Assembly (NCBI RefSeq): GCF_003464165.1
Contig: NZ_QSEK01000016.1
Location: forward strand, 1 to 64,000
Direction of reading: 5' to 3'
Length of the DNA: 64,000 bases
Origin: Eubacterium sp. AM49-13BH
Lineage (GTDB): Bacteria; Bacillota; Clostridia; Lachnospirales; Lachnospiraceae
Below, one piece after another: positions 48,376 through 59,128 of this stretch. The notes beneath the pieces were generated by a model. That model was not told the origin of the DNA. It made no database searches and was given only the letters and a program-made list of their open reading frames with translations. The position numbers and the translations under genes were made by a program. How positions within the stretch are numbered: position 1 is the stretch's first letter; every line of letters starts with the position of its first letter.

Positions 48376-49275
48376 CTATAAAGCCTTTAAAACACTTGAA
48401 TTCTCTATAACAAAGTTCCTGAATGCCTCTGCAACAGGAGACATGTATGTACTATTGTCATTAACCATATAAAAGCTTCTTTCATATTCAGGTGACTCGA
48501 TTTCAAATATTTCTACAGACATCTTTTCCAATATATCCATATATGGAACTACCGCTATTCCAAATCCATTAGCAACCAGCCCGGCAATAACCTGATCTTC
48601 CTCAGTTTCATATGCAACCTTTACTGTTATGTCCGATCTTTTCAACATTTCATCAAATATGCTTCTTATTCCAGAGTTCTTGTCAAAACATACATATGGA
48701 TAGTCTGCTGTCTCTGCAAGATTAATGTTCCTTTTCTTTTTCTTAGCCAACGGATGTCCTTTGGGAGTAATAAGCACCAGCCTCTGCTTCATGACAGGCT
48801 CAGCCGTAAAATGATATTCTTCTGATGGCTTAGAGCAGAACAACAGATCATACTTCCCAAGCTGCATATCATCAAGCAGCCTGCCTGTAACATCTGTATG
48901 AAATGTAAAATCTATATCGAGCTGCGGATTCTTCTTTATAAATGCTGCCGCCATCCGAGGGACATAGCTTATTCCCAATGGTCTTACAAGTCCTAATCTT
49001 ATCGTTCCATTTCCCATTGCACTTCTTTTAATAGAAGCGATTCCATCATCTAACACATCGAGAGTCTTTTCTGCATAAGAAAGAAACTCCTCTCCGAATT
49101 GAGTCAGAGTTATCTTATGTCCGTTTTTTTCAAAAAGTCTGACACCAAGTTCCTTTTCCATCTGTGATATTGCATGACTAAGACTAGGCTGTGTAATGCA
49201 CAATTCTTCTGCCGCCTTTGTATACTGACGGATTCTAGCAAGTGTAACAAAATATCGCAGGTTATATATATTCAT
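48376..49275 (-). CDS. LysR-family transcriptional regulator
   Basis: 299 aa. N-terminal winged HTH (MNIYNLRYFVTLARI, QPSLSHAISQMEKELGVRLFEK) and a periplasmic-binding-like effector domain from about residue 90. Divergent from the YczE-like membrane protein, with a palindromic LysR-type box in the gap, so it probably controls that gene and itself. Effector unknown. Confidence 0.92.
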   Translation of the reverse strand: MNIYNLRYFVTLARIRQYTKAAEELCITQPSLSHAISQMEKELGVRLFEKNGHKITLTQFGEEFLSYAEKTLDVLDDGIASIKRSAMGNGTIRLGLVRPLGISYVPRMAAAFIKKNPQLDIDFTFHTDVTGRLLDDMQLGKYDLLFCSKPSEEYHFTAEPVMKQRLVLITPKGHPLAKKKKRNINLAETADYPYVCFDKNSGIRSIFDEMLKRSDITVKVAYETEEDQVIAGLVANGFGIAVVPYMDILEKMSVEIFEIESPEYERSFYMVNDNSTYMSPVAEAFRNFVIENSSVLKAL

Positions 49276-49325
49276 ATCAGCCTCCCATGCACATTTATTA
49301 TCTTTATCTTAATTATAAACAGTTC

Positions 49326-49342
49326 TATAGACAAAATCTATA
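49326..49342. promoter_or_regulatory. LysR-type operator
   Basis: TATAGA-CAAAA-TCTATA is a perfect 6-5-6 inverted repeat that fits the T-N11-A LysR box, in the 162-bp divergent gap at about the expected distance from the regulator gene. Confidence 0.65.
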
Positions 49343-49437
49343 ATTTCATTAAAATTATTCATTTGTTATTAATCAATAATGAAACTACACTTAGAGACTG
49401 TGATTATGTTCTTTATTAAAAGGAAAGGGGATTCATT

Positions 49438-50136
49438 ATGAGTTCAATTGATAGTGCAATAGATTTAAATGCTGGTTCTGTTTCTGAAAATGTTAAGACT
49501 ACGCTTAGAGGTGAGCTTGTTCTTGCCTTTGCTGTTATAATCAACAGCCTTGGAGTTGTGCTTATGCTTTACTCAGGAACTGGAATATCTGCAATCTCAA
49601 GCGTTCCATATGCTTTTTCCGAAGTCTTCCCTAAGATTACTCTTGGTACATTTACATATATGTTCCAGGGACTTCTTGTACTCAGCCTTATGATTCTGCG
49701 AAAGAAGTTCGTACCATCATATCTGTTTTCATTCGTTGTCGGATTCATATTTGGTGAATGCATCGACATGCACAATATGTGGGTTCCAATGCTCCCAACT
49801 GCAATCGGATTCAGAGTTATGTACTTTATTATAAGCTACTGCCTGATAAGTCTCGGCATAGCTCTTTCTAACAGATGTAAGCTTCCAATTATCCCTACCG
49901 ACCTGTTCCCTCGTGAACTTGCTGACATAACTGGCGTTGCATATTCACGCATCAAGATTTCTTTCGATGTTATATGCCTTGCCGTAACTGCATGTCTTAC
50001 CGGTCTGATATTAGGTCATATTAAGGGGCTTGGCATCGGTACGGTTGTCGCTGCATTTACAATGGGAAAAGCCATCGGCCTTGTCGGCAGATGGCTTGAT
50101 AAGAAGTTTGATTTTGTTTCATTTATGAAGAAATAG
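49438..50136 (+). CDS. YczE/YyaS-type membrane protein
   Basis: 232 aa, about six membrane segments (FAVIINSLGVVLMLYSGTG, FTYMFQGLLVLSLMIL). The pattern matches the YczE/YitT-like DUF6198 group, membrane proteins without established substrate. AAAGGGG precedes the ATG. Likely regulated by the adjacent LysR protein. Confidence 0.75.
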   Translation: MSSIDSAIDLNAGSVSENVKTTLRGELVLAFAVIINSLGVVLMLYSGTGISAISSVPYAFSEVFPKITLGTFTYMFQGLLVLSLMILRKKFVPSYLFSFVVGFIFGECIDMHNMWVPMLPTAIGFRVMYFIISYCLISLGIALSNRCKLPIIPTDLFPRELADITGVAYSRIKISFDVICLAVTACLTGLILGHIKGLGIGTVVAAFTMGKAIGLVGRWLDKKFDFVSFMKK

Positions 50137-50148
50137 CTTTTTCACATA

Positions 50149-51327
50149 TTATCTATACGCCCTCTCGTATATACCCGCAATTTCTTCATCAGTAGTTTCC
50201 TGAGGGTCTCTTACGAACAATCTCATCATTGTTGCCCTTGCATTCTTGGCAAGTGTCATTGCTTCTTCCTTCTTTATTCCGTAATCAGACATCTTAAGGT
50301 CATCAACTCCACATGCCTTCTGTAATTCAAGAAGCGCTGTGATGAAATCTTCTGGTTTAGACGCATCTTCCATTCCAAGAAAATGTGCCATATCAATGAA
50401 ACGTTCATCACATACATGCTTATTAATCCAGAATGTGAAGTACTCCTTAGACAGCATAATAAGTCCTGCTCCATGAGGAAGCTCCGGATGATATGCACTC
50501 ATTGCATGCTCCATAGAATGTTCTGATATACATGATGTTACAACCATTGAATAGCCAGACATTGTATTAGCGTATGCAACATGTTCTCTTGCCTCAATAT
50601 CATTGCCATCCTTAACTGCTCTTGCAAGATATTGTCCGATATTTTCAATCGCGGCACGCTGAATCATATCTCCCATAATATTATGTTTGTTGCTTATATA
50701 CCCTTCCAATGAATGAAAAAGCGCATCAAATCCCTGATATGCAGTGAATTTCGGTGGAACTGTTTTCATAAGCTCAGGATCAACAATTGCATACTTTGCA
50801 AACATGCCCGCCATTCCACCAATACCAATCTTTTCATTAGTATCAGGATTAGAAATCACTCCAATAGTATCAACCTCTGAGCCTGTTCCTGCTGATGTAG
50901 TAATTGCAATCCATGGAAGCATCTCATTAGGAGGTGTCATCTTTCCACCTGATGGACTATTAGCATAATCCCACAGATTATCTGATGGCTGTGGAATGAA
51001 CATTGCCATATTCTTAGCCGCATCCATAACTGAACCGCCGCCTAAAGCAACAACAAAGTCAACTCCATTCTCGCGACCAATTCTTGCGCCTTCTTCAACT
51101 GCTGACTTCAGCGGATTAGCTCCTATTCCGTTATAAAGCACATATGAAACATCAGCTTGTTTAAGTTCATCTATTGTTCTGTCAAGTGAACCATTCATCC
51201 TTGCAGACTTACCATTGCTTATAACAAGAAGTGCTTTCTTTCCTGGCATCTTAAGAGTATGCAGCTTAGAAAGACTTCCGCATCCAAATACGACATCTAC
51301 TGGTGAAAAAAACTGATATTCATTCAT
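50149..51327 (-). CDS. Iron-containing alcohol dehydrogenase
   Basis: 392 aa of the BDH/1,3-propanediol dehydrogenase type. NAD(P)-binding GGGSVMDAAKNMA, ITTSAGTGSEVDT, and the metal-binding EHSMEHAMSAYHPELPHG with three histidines. It reduces aldehydes or ketones to alcohols; substrate unclear. Two bases after the xpt stop with GGAGGAG, so co-transcribed with xpt, an odd pairing. Confidence 0.88.
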   Translation of the reverse strand: MNEYQFFSPVDVVFGCGSLSKLHTLKMPGKKALLVISNGKSARMNGSLDRTIDELKQADVSYVLYNGIGANPLKSAVEEGARIGRENGVDFVVALGGGSVMDAAKNMAMFIPQPSDNLWDYANSPSGGKMTPPNEMLPWIAITTSAGTGSEVDTIGVISNPDTNEKIGIGGMAGMFAKYAIVDPELMKTVPPKFTAYQGFDALFHSLEGYISNKHNIMGDMIQRAAIENIGQYLARAVKDGNDIEAREHVAYANTMSGYSMVVTSCISEHSMEHAMSAYHPELPHGAGLIMLSKEYFTFWINKHVCDERFIDMAHFLGMEDASKPEDFITALLELQKACGVDDLKMSDYGIKKEEAMTLAKNARATMMRLFVRDPQETTDEEIAGIYERAYR

Positions 51328-51329
51328 GA

Positions 51330-51911
51330 TTACTCCTCCCTGAAATTAATACTGCCATCTGCAGCATTCATTCCATCAACAATAGCTAGAGATTCAAGCT
51401 GGTATCCAAGGTTACGGATAATCTGTCCTCCTGTCTGGAAGCCCTTCTCAACTGCAATTCCAATACCTTCAACAGTTCCGCCTGCCTGATTGACAATAGA
51501 GATAAGTCCCTGAAGTGCACAGCCATTGGCAAGAAAATCGTCAATAATAAGTACATGATCCTCTGGACCTACAAACTTTTTAGATATAAGAACCTGATTC
51601 TTGCACTTATGTGTAAATGATTCAACCTCCGCAGAGTACACATCTCCGTCAATATTGACACTCTGTGACTTCTTTGCAAATACAACCGGTACATCAAAAC
51701 ATTCTGCAACTATACAAGCAATACCAATTCCTGAAGCCTCAATTGTTATAATCTTATTAATATTCTTTCCGGCAAATCTTCTCTTAAATTCTTCTCCCAT
51801 CTGCTTGAAAAGCCTGACATCCATCTGATGATTAAGAAAACTGTCTACTTTAAGAATGTTGCCTTCTTTGACAACTCCGTCCTTCATAATTCTTTCTTCA
51901 AGAAAATTCAT
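51330..51911 (-). CDS. xpt: Xanthine phosphoribosyltransferase
   Basis: 193 aa from ATG 51911 after GAAAGGAATC; in-frame codons extend upstream but lack a site. PRPP-binding [14 protein letters not shown] and [18 protein letters not shown] are the Xpt signatures. It converts xanthine to XMP. It sits next to the xanthine dehydrogenase genes, so salvage and breakdown share a neighbourhood. There is no purine riboswitch in the short leader. Confidence 0.93.
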   Translation of the reverse strand: MNFLEERIMKDGVVKEGNILKVDSFLNHQMDVRLFKQMGEEFKRRFAGKNINKIITIEASGIGIACIVAECFDVPVVFAKKSQSVNIDGDVYSAEVESFTHKCKNQVLISKKFVGPEDHVLIIDDFLANGCALQGLISIVNQAGGTVEGIGIAVEKGFQTGGQIIRNLGYQLESLAIVDGMNAADGSINFREE

Positions 51912-51960
51912 AGTAATGATTCCTTTCGTAAGTAAATTATCTGTCATATTATAAGAAATT

Positions 51961-51989
51961 ATTCTAACATTACAAGGCTCTATGGTCAA
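51961..51989 (-). promoter_or_regulatory. xpt promoter
   Basis: TTGACC (51984-51989) and TAGAAT (51961-51966) with 17 bp spacing, 50 bp upstream of the xpt start and only a few bases after the end of the XdhA-type gene. Confidence 0.7.
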
Positions 51990-51995
51990 TCAATT

Positions 51996-54290
51996 TTAAT
52001 TATCTTTTACACCTGCCATTGCAATCTGGTCAGGAGTTATAGGAAGCTCGTAAAATCTCTTTCCTGCCGCATGGCTTAATGCATCTGTAATTGCAGGAAG
52101 CGGTGTATTAATTACAACCTCTCCGATTGATTTCGCACCAAAAGGACCTGCATTCTCGTAACTGCTCTCAAACTCAACATTAATATGTCCGATATCCATT
52201 CTTGACGGAATCTTATACTGTAAAAATGAGTTCTCATACAGCTTGCCTTTATCTGAATATGTGATATTCTCTGACATTGTCATTCCGATTCCCTGTAAGA
52301 TACCTCCCTCTGCCTGTACTCTTGCAAGGTTAGGATTAACAGGTGTTCCACAATCAACACATGCGTCATACTCAACAACACGGCTCTCTCCTGTGAGAAG
52401 GTCAACCTCGACCTCCGCTGCTCCAACCATGAATGGTGGTGGTGAAATAGGTGATGTATGTGTATTGGTAACTGAAAGTGCTATATCATTACCACACATG
52501 GATGCTGTTGATATATCGGCCAGGGTTACACATTTATCCTTGTTCTCACCTGATTCGCATATTACTTTCTTTCCGTCAAATGTGACATCACATTTCTCGC
52601 AGCCTAACATCTTAGCACCAAGCTTTTCGATTCTGTCTCTAAGCTCTAATGCACATTTTTCAACAGCCTTACCTGTTACATATGTTGTACTTGATGCGTA
52701 TGAACCTGAATCATAAGGTGATATGTCAGTATCTGCACCAAATACACTTATATCGTCTGTGCTGCATTCAAGGACCTCTGCTGCAATCTGTGCAAGTATT
52801 GTATCACAGCCTGTTCCCATATCAGCAGCTCCAATGTTCATAGTATATACGCCTTCATCATTAAGCTTTAGTGTCGCACTGCCCACATCAACTCCTGATA
52901 TACCTGAGCCCTGCATTGCCATGCCCATTCCGACAAAACGTGCCTTAGTATCAGAAATCTTTCTCATAGGATATTTCTCATCCCATTTAATCATCTCTTT
53001 GACCTTTGCAAGACATCTGTCAAGCGCACAGCTTGTATTAACCTGTCCATAGTAAGCAGGCATTACATCGCCCTCTTTTACTATGTTCTTAAATCTGATT
53101 TCAAACGGGTCCATATGAAGTCTGTCTGCCAGTTCATTTACAGCCGACTCAACTGCAAAAAGTCCCTGTGTCGCACCATAACCTCTGTAAGCACCCGCTG
53201 ACATTATATTAGTATATACAACATCACTTACAAAACGGAACGCCTCTGCCTTTCCATATAATGGAATTGACTTGTGTCCAGAAAGACCTACTGTTGTAGG
53301 ACCATGCTCGCCATATGCACCTGTATTAGATAATGTGTATAAATCAATTCCTTTTACAATACCATCCTTAGTTGCACCAAGTCTTACATGCATCTGCATC
53401 TCATGTCTTGGTGATGAAGCTGACTGTGTTTCTTCCCTTGAAAATATAATCTTAGACGGTTTTTTGGTCTTCCATGTAACAAATGCAGGATATATCTCTG
53501 ACACAGATGTCTGCTTTGCTCCAAATCCGCCTCCGATTCTTGGCTTGGTAACTCTTATCTTAGATGGCGATATTCCAAGTGCATGTGAGATAATTCTCCT
53601 GCAATGGAATACTATCTGTGTAGAACTTACGACATGAAGTCTTCCATAAGTATCTATTGTACAGAAAGTTCTGAAAGTCTCCATCATGCTCTGCTGGCAT
53701 GCCTTAGTATGATATGTCCTGTCAATCACAATATCACACTCGTCCAGTACCTTATCTATATCTCCGTTGCCACTCTCATCATGCGCGCACAGATTTCTTT
53801 TATTATCAGCTCCAACCGGACATAATGCCTCCCAGTTATCCTCTGGGTGTACAAGAATCTCATTATCCTTTGCCTTAGTGAAATCAAGCAATGGTTCAAG
53901 CACTTCATATTCTGTCTTAATAAGCTTCATTGCCTTATCAACACAGCGTTCATCAGCACCTGCAACAATAGCTACAGGATCACCTATGAATCTTACATGC
54001 TTATCAAGAATAAGCCTGTCATAAGGACTTGGCTCAGGATATGTCTGACCTGCACATGTGAATCTTTTCATATTCTGGTCAACATCTTTATATGTAAATA
54101 TTGCTTCTATTCCTGGCACCTTCATCGCAATATCAGTATTAATATTCTTTACAAATGCGTTGGCATATGGTGAGCGCAGAAGCTTTACAACAAGGCAGTC
54201 CTTAGGTGCAATATCATCTGTATACACCGGCTTTCCAAGAAGCAGTTCCATCGCATCTTTCTTTCTGATAGCTTTATTAACCGACTTCAT
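51996..54290 (-). CDS. Xanthine dehydrogenase molybdenum-binding subunit
   Basis: 764 aa. Mo-pterin large subunit with GGGFGAKQTS, MSAGAYRGYGATQGLFAVES and GAADMGTGCDT, and the catalytic Glu region GPFGAKSIGEV near the C terminus. It hydroxylates xanthine or a related purine at the cytosolic Mo site, passing electrons to the Fe-S and FAD subunits. Start immediately next to the 2Fe-2S gene, in operon order FAD subunit, Fe-S subunit, Mo subunit. Substrate inferred from xpt and the permease nearby; other aldehyde or heterocycle hydroxylases look similar. Confidence 0.9.
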   Translation of the reverse strand: MKSVNKAIRKKDAMELLLGKPVYTDDIAPKDCLVVKLLRSPYANAFVKNINTDIAMKVPGIEAIFTYKDVDQNMKRFTCAGQTYPEPSPYDRLILDKHVRFIGDPVAIVAGADERCVDKAMKLIKTEYEVLEPLLDFTKAKDNEILVHPEDNWEALCPVGADNKRNLCAHDESGNGDIDKVLDECDIVIDRTYHTKACQQSMMETFRTFCTIDTYGRLHVVSSTQIVFHCRRIISHALGISPSKIRVTKPRIGGGFGAKQTSVSEIYPAFVTWKTKKPSKIIFSREETQSASSPRHEMQMHVRLGATKDGIVKGIDLYTLSNTGAYGEHGPTTVGLSGHKSIPLYGKAEAFRFVSDVVYTNIMSAGAYRGYGATQGLFAVESAVNELADRLHMDPFEIRFKNIVKEGDVMPAYYGQVNTSCALDRCLAKVKEMIKWDEKYPMRKISDTKARFVGMGMAMQGSGISGVDVGSATLKLNDEGVYTMNIGAADMGTGCDTILAQIAAEVLECSTDDISVFGADTDISPYDSGSYASSTTYVTGKAVEKCALELRDRIEKLGAKMLGCEKCDVTFDGKKVICESGENKDKCVTLADISTASMCGNDIALSVTNTHTSPISPPPFMVGAAEVEVDLLTGESRVVEYDACVDCGTPVNPNLARVQAEGGILQGIGMTMSENITYSDKGKLYENSFLQYKIPSRMDIGHINVEFESSYENAGPFGAKSIGEVVINTPLPAITDALSHAAGKRFYELPITPDQIAMAGVKDN

Positions 54291-54758
54291 CTATTCAGCC
54301 TCCTTTGCTTTCTTTGCCTCAAGGAAATTCATAATTCCTCTTAACTGTCCCTCATAACCTGAACATCTGCACAGATTTCCTGAAAGGAACTCCTTTATCT
54401 CCTCTTCATCAGGATAAGGGTTCTCTCTAAACAGTGCCAATGCATTCATAACAAATCCCGGATTACAGAATCCGCACTGCTCTGCTCCCTGGTCTGCTAT
54501 AAATGTGACAAATTCAGACGCCTCCTCCTGTAATCCTTCGAGTGTTGTAACACTGCATTTGTCTGCTCTTGCTGCAAGAACTGAACATGAAAGGACAGGC
54601 TTATCATTAAGAAATACTGTACATAAGCCACAGTTAGATGTTTCACAGCCACATTTTACACTGTAACAGCCATGCTCTCTCACGAATTCATAGAGTGTCA
54701 TGTCTGCCGTAATATCTGCTTTGACAGATTTTCCATTCAACTTAATATCAACTAACAT
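54291..54758 (-). CDS. Xanthine dehydrogenase (2Fe-2S) subunit
   Basis: 155 aa. Plant-type cluster CGCETSNCGLCTV and the second cluster CGFCNPGFVMN ... CRCSGYEGQL typical of the molybdenum hydroxylase small subunit. It wires the Mo site to FAD. Stop and start of the Mo subunit are adjacent. 24 bases downstream of the FAD subunit. Confidence 0.94.
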   Translation of the reverse strand: MLVDIKLNGKSVKADITADMTLYEFVREHGCYSVKCGCETSNCGLCTVFLNDKPVLSCSVLAARADKCSVTTLEGLQEEASEFVTFIADQGAEQCGFCNPGFVMNALALFRENPYPDEEEIKEFLSGNLCRCSGYEGQLRGIMNFLEAKKAKEAE

Positions 54759-54783
54759 ATATTCTCCAATCCGTAATCACCAA

Positions 54784-55578
54784 TTAATCTCTGTTAATAT
54801 TCTGAAGTGCCCTGCCTGCAAGAACGCCTGCAAGATGGCTTCTATACTCAGCACTTCCTCTCATATTGCCCGCTGTAGGCACATTTTTCTTAACAAATGT
54901 ACTGAATTCTTCTACTGACTTATCGTTAATACCGCCTGCAAGTATTCCTTCTGTATCTTTAACAACAATTGCTCTTCCCGGTCTTGCACCTATGCAGATA
55001 TTGCAGACTCCAGTATCTTTAAACTTTACTCCTGCACATGTAAGCACCGGCAGATCTGTTTCTGTTATTCTCACTGCTTCATAAAACATATTCACCGGTC
55101 TTTTCTTAACAATAATATTAACAACAATGTCCCTGTCATAATCACGGTCAGCATACTCAGTTAATGGAACAATGCCTCCCTTGTATAGTTCTACATAAGA
55201 ATCCAGTCCGATTAAAAGCGTAAGCACATCAGAAAATCCATATCTTCCATATATACTTCCACCAACTGTTGCAAGATTCCTGAACTGCACACCTACAATA
55301 TGCCTTAAAGCCTCCTTGGCACAGCCATCTGTATATTCATTAAAACCCTCATGAACTTCTAACTGTCTTAAAGTAGTCATACAGCCAATCTTAAATTCTT
55401 CATCTGATTCTTCAATCTTATCAAGTCCAAGCCCTGACATATCAATAGCCGTATTCATTCTGTTGTCACCCATACGCATCCACATCATGCCGCCGACAAT
55501 GCGGTTAGCTTTCTTCTGGTTAAGTTCATAGGCTTCTTCAAGGCTTTCTACTTTCTTATAATTCTGTATAGTAAGCAT
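54784..55578 (-). CDS. Xanthine dehydrogenase FAD-binding subunit
   Basis: 264 aa from ATG 55578 (GGAG five bases upstream). FAD segments KANRIVGGMMWMRMGDNR and TVGGSIYGRYGFSDVLTLLIG, plus CO-dehydrogenase-like C domain. First coding gene after a 343-nt leader with the large palindrome. The frame is open upstream into the palindrome, but those residues are not family-like. Confidence 0.9.
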   Translation of the reverse strand: MLTIQNYKKVESLEEAYELNQKKANRIVGGMMWMRMGDNRMNTAIDMSGLGLDKIEESDEEFKIGCMTTLRQLEVHEGFNEYTDGCAKEALRHIVGVQFRNLATVGGSIYGRYGFSDVLTLLIGLDSYVELYKGGIVPLTEYADRDYDRDIVVNIIVKKRPVNMFYEAVRITETDLPVLTCAGVKFKDTGVCNICIGARPGRAIVVKDTEGILAGGINDKSVEEFSTFVKKNVPTAGNMRGSAEYRSHLAGVLAGRALQNINRD

Positions 55579-55599
55579 AAAAACTCCAATCTGTTTATT

Positions 55600-55870
55600 A
55601 GTGAGAGGAACAACGGACGGTTGTGGCGGGCGCAGCCCCGTTACCTGCAAGTGATGGCTCTCATGGCAGCTTAGCTTAGCGGGAGTAGCTGCCGCCATCT
55701 GCAAAGTCTATTAGTATGCAGAAAATCAAACGCGCTACGCTTGAACGAGATTTTCTGCACACACCTTTAAGCATATGGCGGCATAACTCCCACACAGCAC
55801 GCTACAAATCGAGCCCTCGCCTGCATGCATCGGGCCTGTGCCCGCCACAACCTGTCTGTCATCCTTCACT
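55600..55870 (-). ncRNA. Large nested-helix structure in the xanthine dehydrogenase leader
   Basis: Three stacked complementary layers are visible: outer 55600-55640 with 55831-55870, perfect over 13 bp at 55619-55631/55840-55852; middle 55679-55698 with 55775-55793 around GCCGCCAT; inner TGCAGAAAATC (55717-55727) with GATTTTCTGCA (55749-55759). It is transcribed in the leader of the FAD subunit gene if the promoter at 55929-55957 is used. It does not match a riboswitch I know. It may be a cis-regulatory RNA or a palindromic repeat inserted in the leader; unlike the other elements it lacks the AGTACCGCTGCG core. Confidence 0.6.
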
Positions 55871-55928
55871 ACTAAATTCTTTACTCACCAAGAAATCGAT
55901 AAATAATCTCATTCTCTTTCCTTATATA

Positions 55929-55957
55929 AATATAACGGCTTGTAAAACCCTTGTCAA
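55929..55957 (-). promoter_or_regulatory. Probable xanthine dehydrogenase promoter
   Basis: TTGACA (55952-55957) and TATATT (55929-55934) with exactly 17 bp. Transcription would start near 55922 and give a 343-nt leader ahead of the FAD subunit. Confidence 0.75.
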
Positions 55958-56025
55958 TCTGATAAAATCCATTTGCTAATATAATTTATGAGAATTGTTT
56001 TATGAGATATTTAGAACAACAGCTA

Positions 56026-56184
56026 CAAAAAATTGTTAAATCCAACGCAGGACGCTTTGGAGCCGCCGGTACTTGGTAAGCGGGAATAGTTGGCACGAAG
56101 TGACAACAAATTCCCGTGAACCTAGTACCGCTGCGAGCGACAAGCAGCGAAAGCGTGTCCTGCGTTGGATTTAACAATTTTTTG
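56026..56184. repeat. Palindromic element B
   Basis: Outer arms 56026-56053 and 56157-56184 are perfect 28-bp complements. Inside are GCCGGTACTTGG (56065-56076) and CCTAGTACCGCTGCG (56121-56135) that pair imperfectly, and the small hairpin GTTGGCAC-GAA-GTGACAAC. The core is the same as in A1 (reverse) and A2, while the outer arms differ. It lies between the divergent xdh promoter and the ABC importer genes. Confidence 0.9.
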
Positions 56185-56237
56185 AGGCGTCCGTTCTAAT
56201 ACATCTCCACAAACCAATTCACAGAAAGGATTTTAAC

Positions 56238-57304
<1,067 letters not shown>

Positions 57305-57317
57305 TTAAGGATGATTT

Positions 57318-58319
57318 ATGTTCAAGAATATTAATAATTACCGGAACAAAATTATACTATTATCTGTCATGTGGGCACTGCTTCTTATAGCAGTGTTTAC
57401 ATGGTCAGTTCTTACCGGACAGTATCCACTCACATTAAAAGGACTGCTGTCAGGGGACACTATGTCAATTATGGTCTTTAAAAGACTAAGACTTCCACGC
57501 GCCATTATGGGTATTATTGGAGGTTTTGGCCTTTCAATATCTGGTTATGTATATCAGATGATATTTAAAAATCCACTGGCATCACCTGATGTTGTCGGTG
57601 TTTCTTCCGGTGCAAGTGCCGGCGCAGCTTTTGCTATAGTTGCGGTTTCGTCTTTAACCCCTGTTGTATCAATATCCGCATTTGCCGGAGGAATAATTGC
57701 CCTTATAATCACATTACTTGTGGCTTATCTTGTTCCCGGCAGAAACAGTTACACAATTGTACTTGCTGGCATTGCCATTCATTCTGTAGCACAGACAATT
57801 CTTATGTTTCTCAAACTTGCTGCAGATCCTGAAAAACAGCTTGCTTCTATTGAATACTGGATCATGGGAAGCCTTAACGGTGTTTCAAAGGACAGTCTTG
57901 CTATTCCTTTCTTTGTAACATGTGCAGGCTTTATAATCATGACTTTATTATACAGACAGATTCTCATTCTCTCGATAAATGAGGATGAAGCTGCCGCTCT
58001 TGGTGTCAACGTCACAGTTCTGCGTTTTATCATATTAATGATTGCAACATTAATCGTATCATCAATTATATGTGTAACAGGACTTATCAGCTTTATTGGA
58101 CTTATTGCACCTCACATTGCCAGATTACTTACAAGACGCAATGACAGATTCACATACATATCAAGCGGACTGGCTGGTGCCATAATCATGACACTTGCTG
58201 ATATATTTGCAAGAAGTGTATCCTCATCAGAACTTCCTGTAAGCATATTTACATCACTCCTTGGTGCGCCGCTGCTTATAATCCTGCTTATCAAAGCTAA
58301 TAAAAAGGAGGTTGTATAA
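57318..58319 (+). CDS. FecCD-family ABC permease
   Basis: 333 aa, about nine to ten membrane helices. Signatures RLPRAIMGIIGGFGLSISG and GVSSGASAGAAFA, then GLIAPHIARLL for the ATPase coupling loop. This fold is shared by BtuC/FhuB and the molybdate MolB. 14 bases after the binding protein and overlapping the ATPase gene by one base. Confidence 0.93.
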   Translation: MFKNINNYRNKIILLSVMWALLLIAVFTWSVLTGQYPLTLKGLLSGDTMSIMVFKRLRLPRAIMGIIGGFGLSISGYVYQMIFKNPLASPDVVGVSSGASAGAAFAIVAVSSLTPVVSISAFAGGIIALIITLLVAYLVPGRNSYTIVLAGIAIHSVAQTILMFLKLAADPEKQLASIEYWIMGSLNGVSKDSLAIPFFVTCAGFIIMTLLYRQILILSINEDEAAALGVNVTVLRFIILMIATLIVSSIICVTGLISFIGLIAPHIARLLTRRNDRFTYISSGLAGAIIMTLADIFARSVSSSELPVSIFTSLLGAPLLIILLIKANKKEVV

Positions 58320-59116
58320 TGTCCGATTCATTCAATCCTGAATTATATGTTTCAGATGTATCAGTATATTATGGAAGCAAATGTGCTGTCCAGAATGTAA
58401 GCTTTAACATACATCCCGGACAACTCACAGCTATTATCGGCAATAACGGCTGTGGTAAAACCTCGCTTATAAGAGCTGTCATGAATCTTGTTAAACATAG
58501 TGGAAAATGTATGCTTGGTGAACTCCAGCTTGAAAGTATGTCTGTCAGGAAAAGAGCCGGCATGATAAGCTACATTCCACAAAGAACCGGAATAAGCATA
58601 AGTATGACTGTAAGAGAAGTGTGTCTGCTCGGATTTAATCCACAGCTTCACATGCTTGAATCATACAATTCCAACATGAGACATCGTGCTGATAAGGCTA
58701 TCGATTCTGTTGGCCTTTCCGAATTATATGATACAGACTTTCTCACATTAAGCGAAGGCCAGAAGCAGTTATGCATACTTGCACGCACACTTATAGAAGA
58801 TTCGGCGCTTCTGCTTCTTGATGAGCCTGACAGTGCGCTTGATTTTTCTAACCGCCATATGCTTATGAAACATATCCGGAATATTATTTCTGATAACAAA
58901 TGTGCTCTCATGTGTATACACAGTCCGGAACTGGCACTTGAGTACTGCGACAGGATTCTTCTTATGAAAGATGGAAAAATTATTTCAGATATTGATGTAC
59001 ATGCAGCCAGTCTTTCAGAAATCAATGAAAAAATGTCTCTTATATATGATAATATCAATGTTACTGAATGTACTGATACCAAGGGAAATGTACACAGAAT
59101 AGTTCTTGCTTTGTAA
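58319..59116 (+). CDS. FecE-type ABC transporter ATP-binding protein
   Basis: 265 aa. Walker A GNNGCGKTSL, signature LSEGQKQLC, Walker B LLLLDEPDSALD, switch His in CIHSPELA. It drives the FecCD permease. Twelve bases before the NTPase-MocA gene, one operon. Confidence 0.94.
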   Translation: MSDSFNPELYVSDVSVYYGSKCAVQNVSFNIHPGQLTAIIGNNGCGKTSLIRAVMNLVKHSGKCMLGELQLESMSVRKRAGMISYIPQRTGISISMTVREVCLLGFNPQLHMLESYNSNMRHRADKAIDSVGLSELYDTDFLTLSEGQKQLCILARTLIEDSALLLLDEPDSALDFSNRHMLMKHIRNIISDNKCALMCIHSPELALEYCDRILLMKDGKIISDIDVHAASLSEINEKMSLIYDNINVTECTDTKGNVHRIVLAL

Positions 59117-59128
59117 TAGGGGGGATTT

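Noticed and set aside
51330..51995. Purine riboswitch before xpt
   Set aside because: The leader is only about 40 nt after the promoter and shows no purine-aptamer core, so none is called.
55716..56177. Two short frames across the leader structure and element B
   Set aside because: They arise from palindromic DNA and would be repeated in all copies; not conserved in frame.
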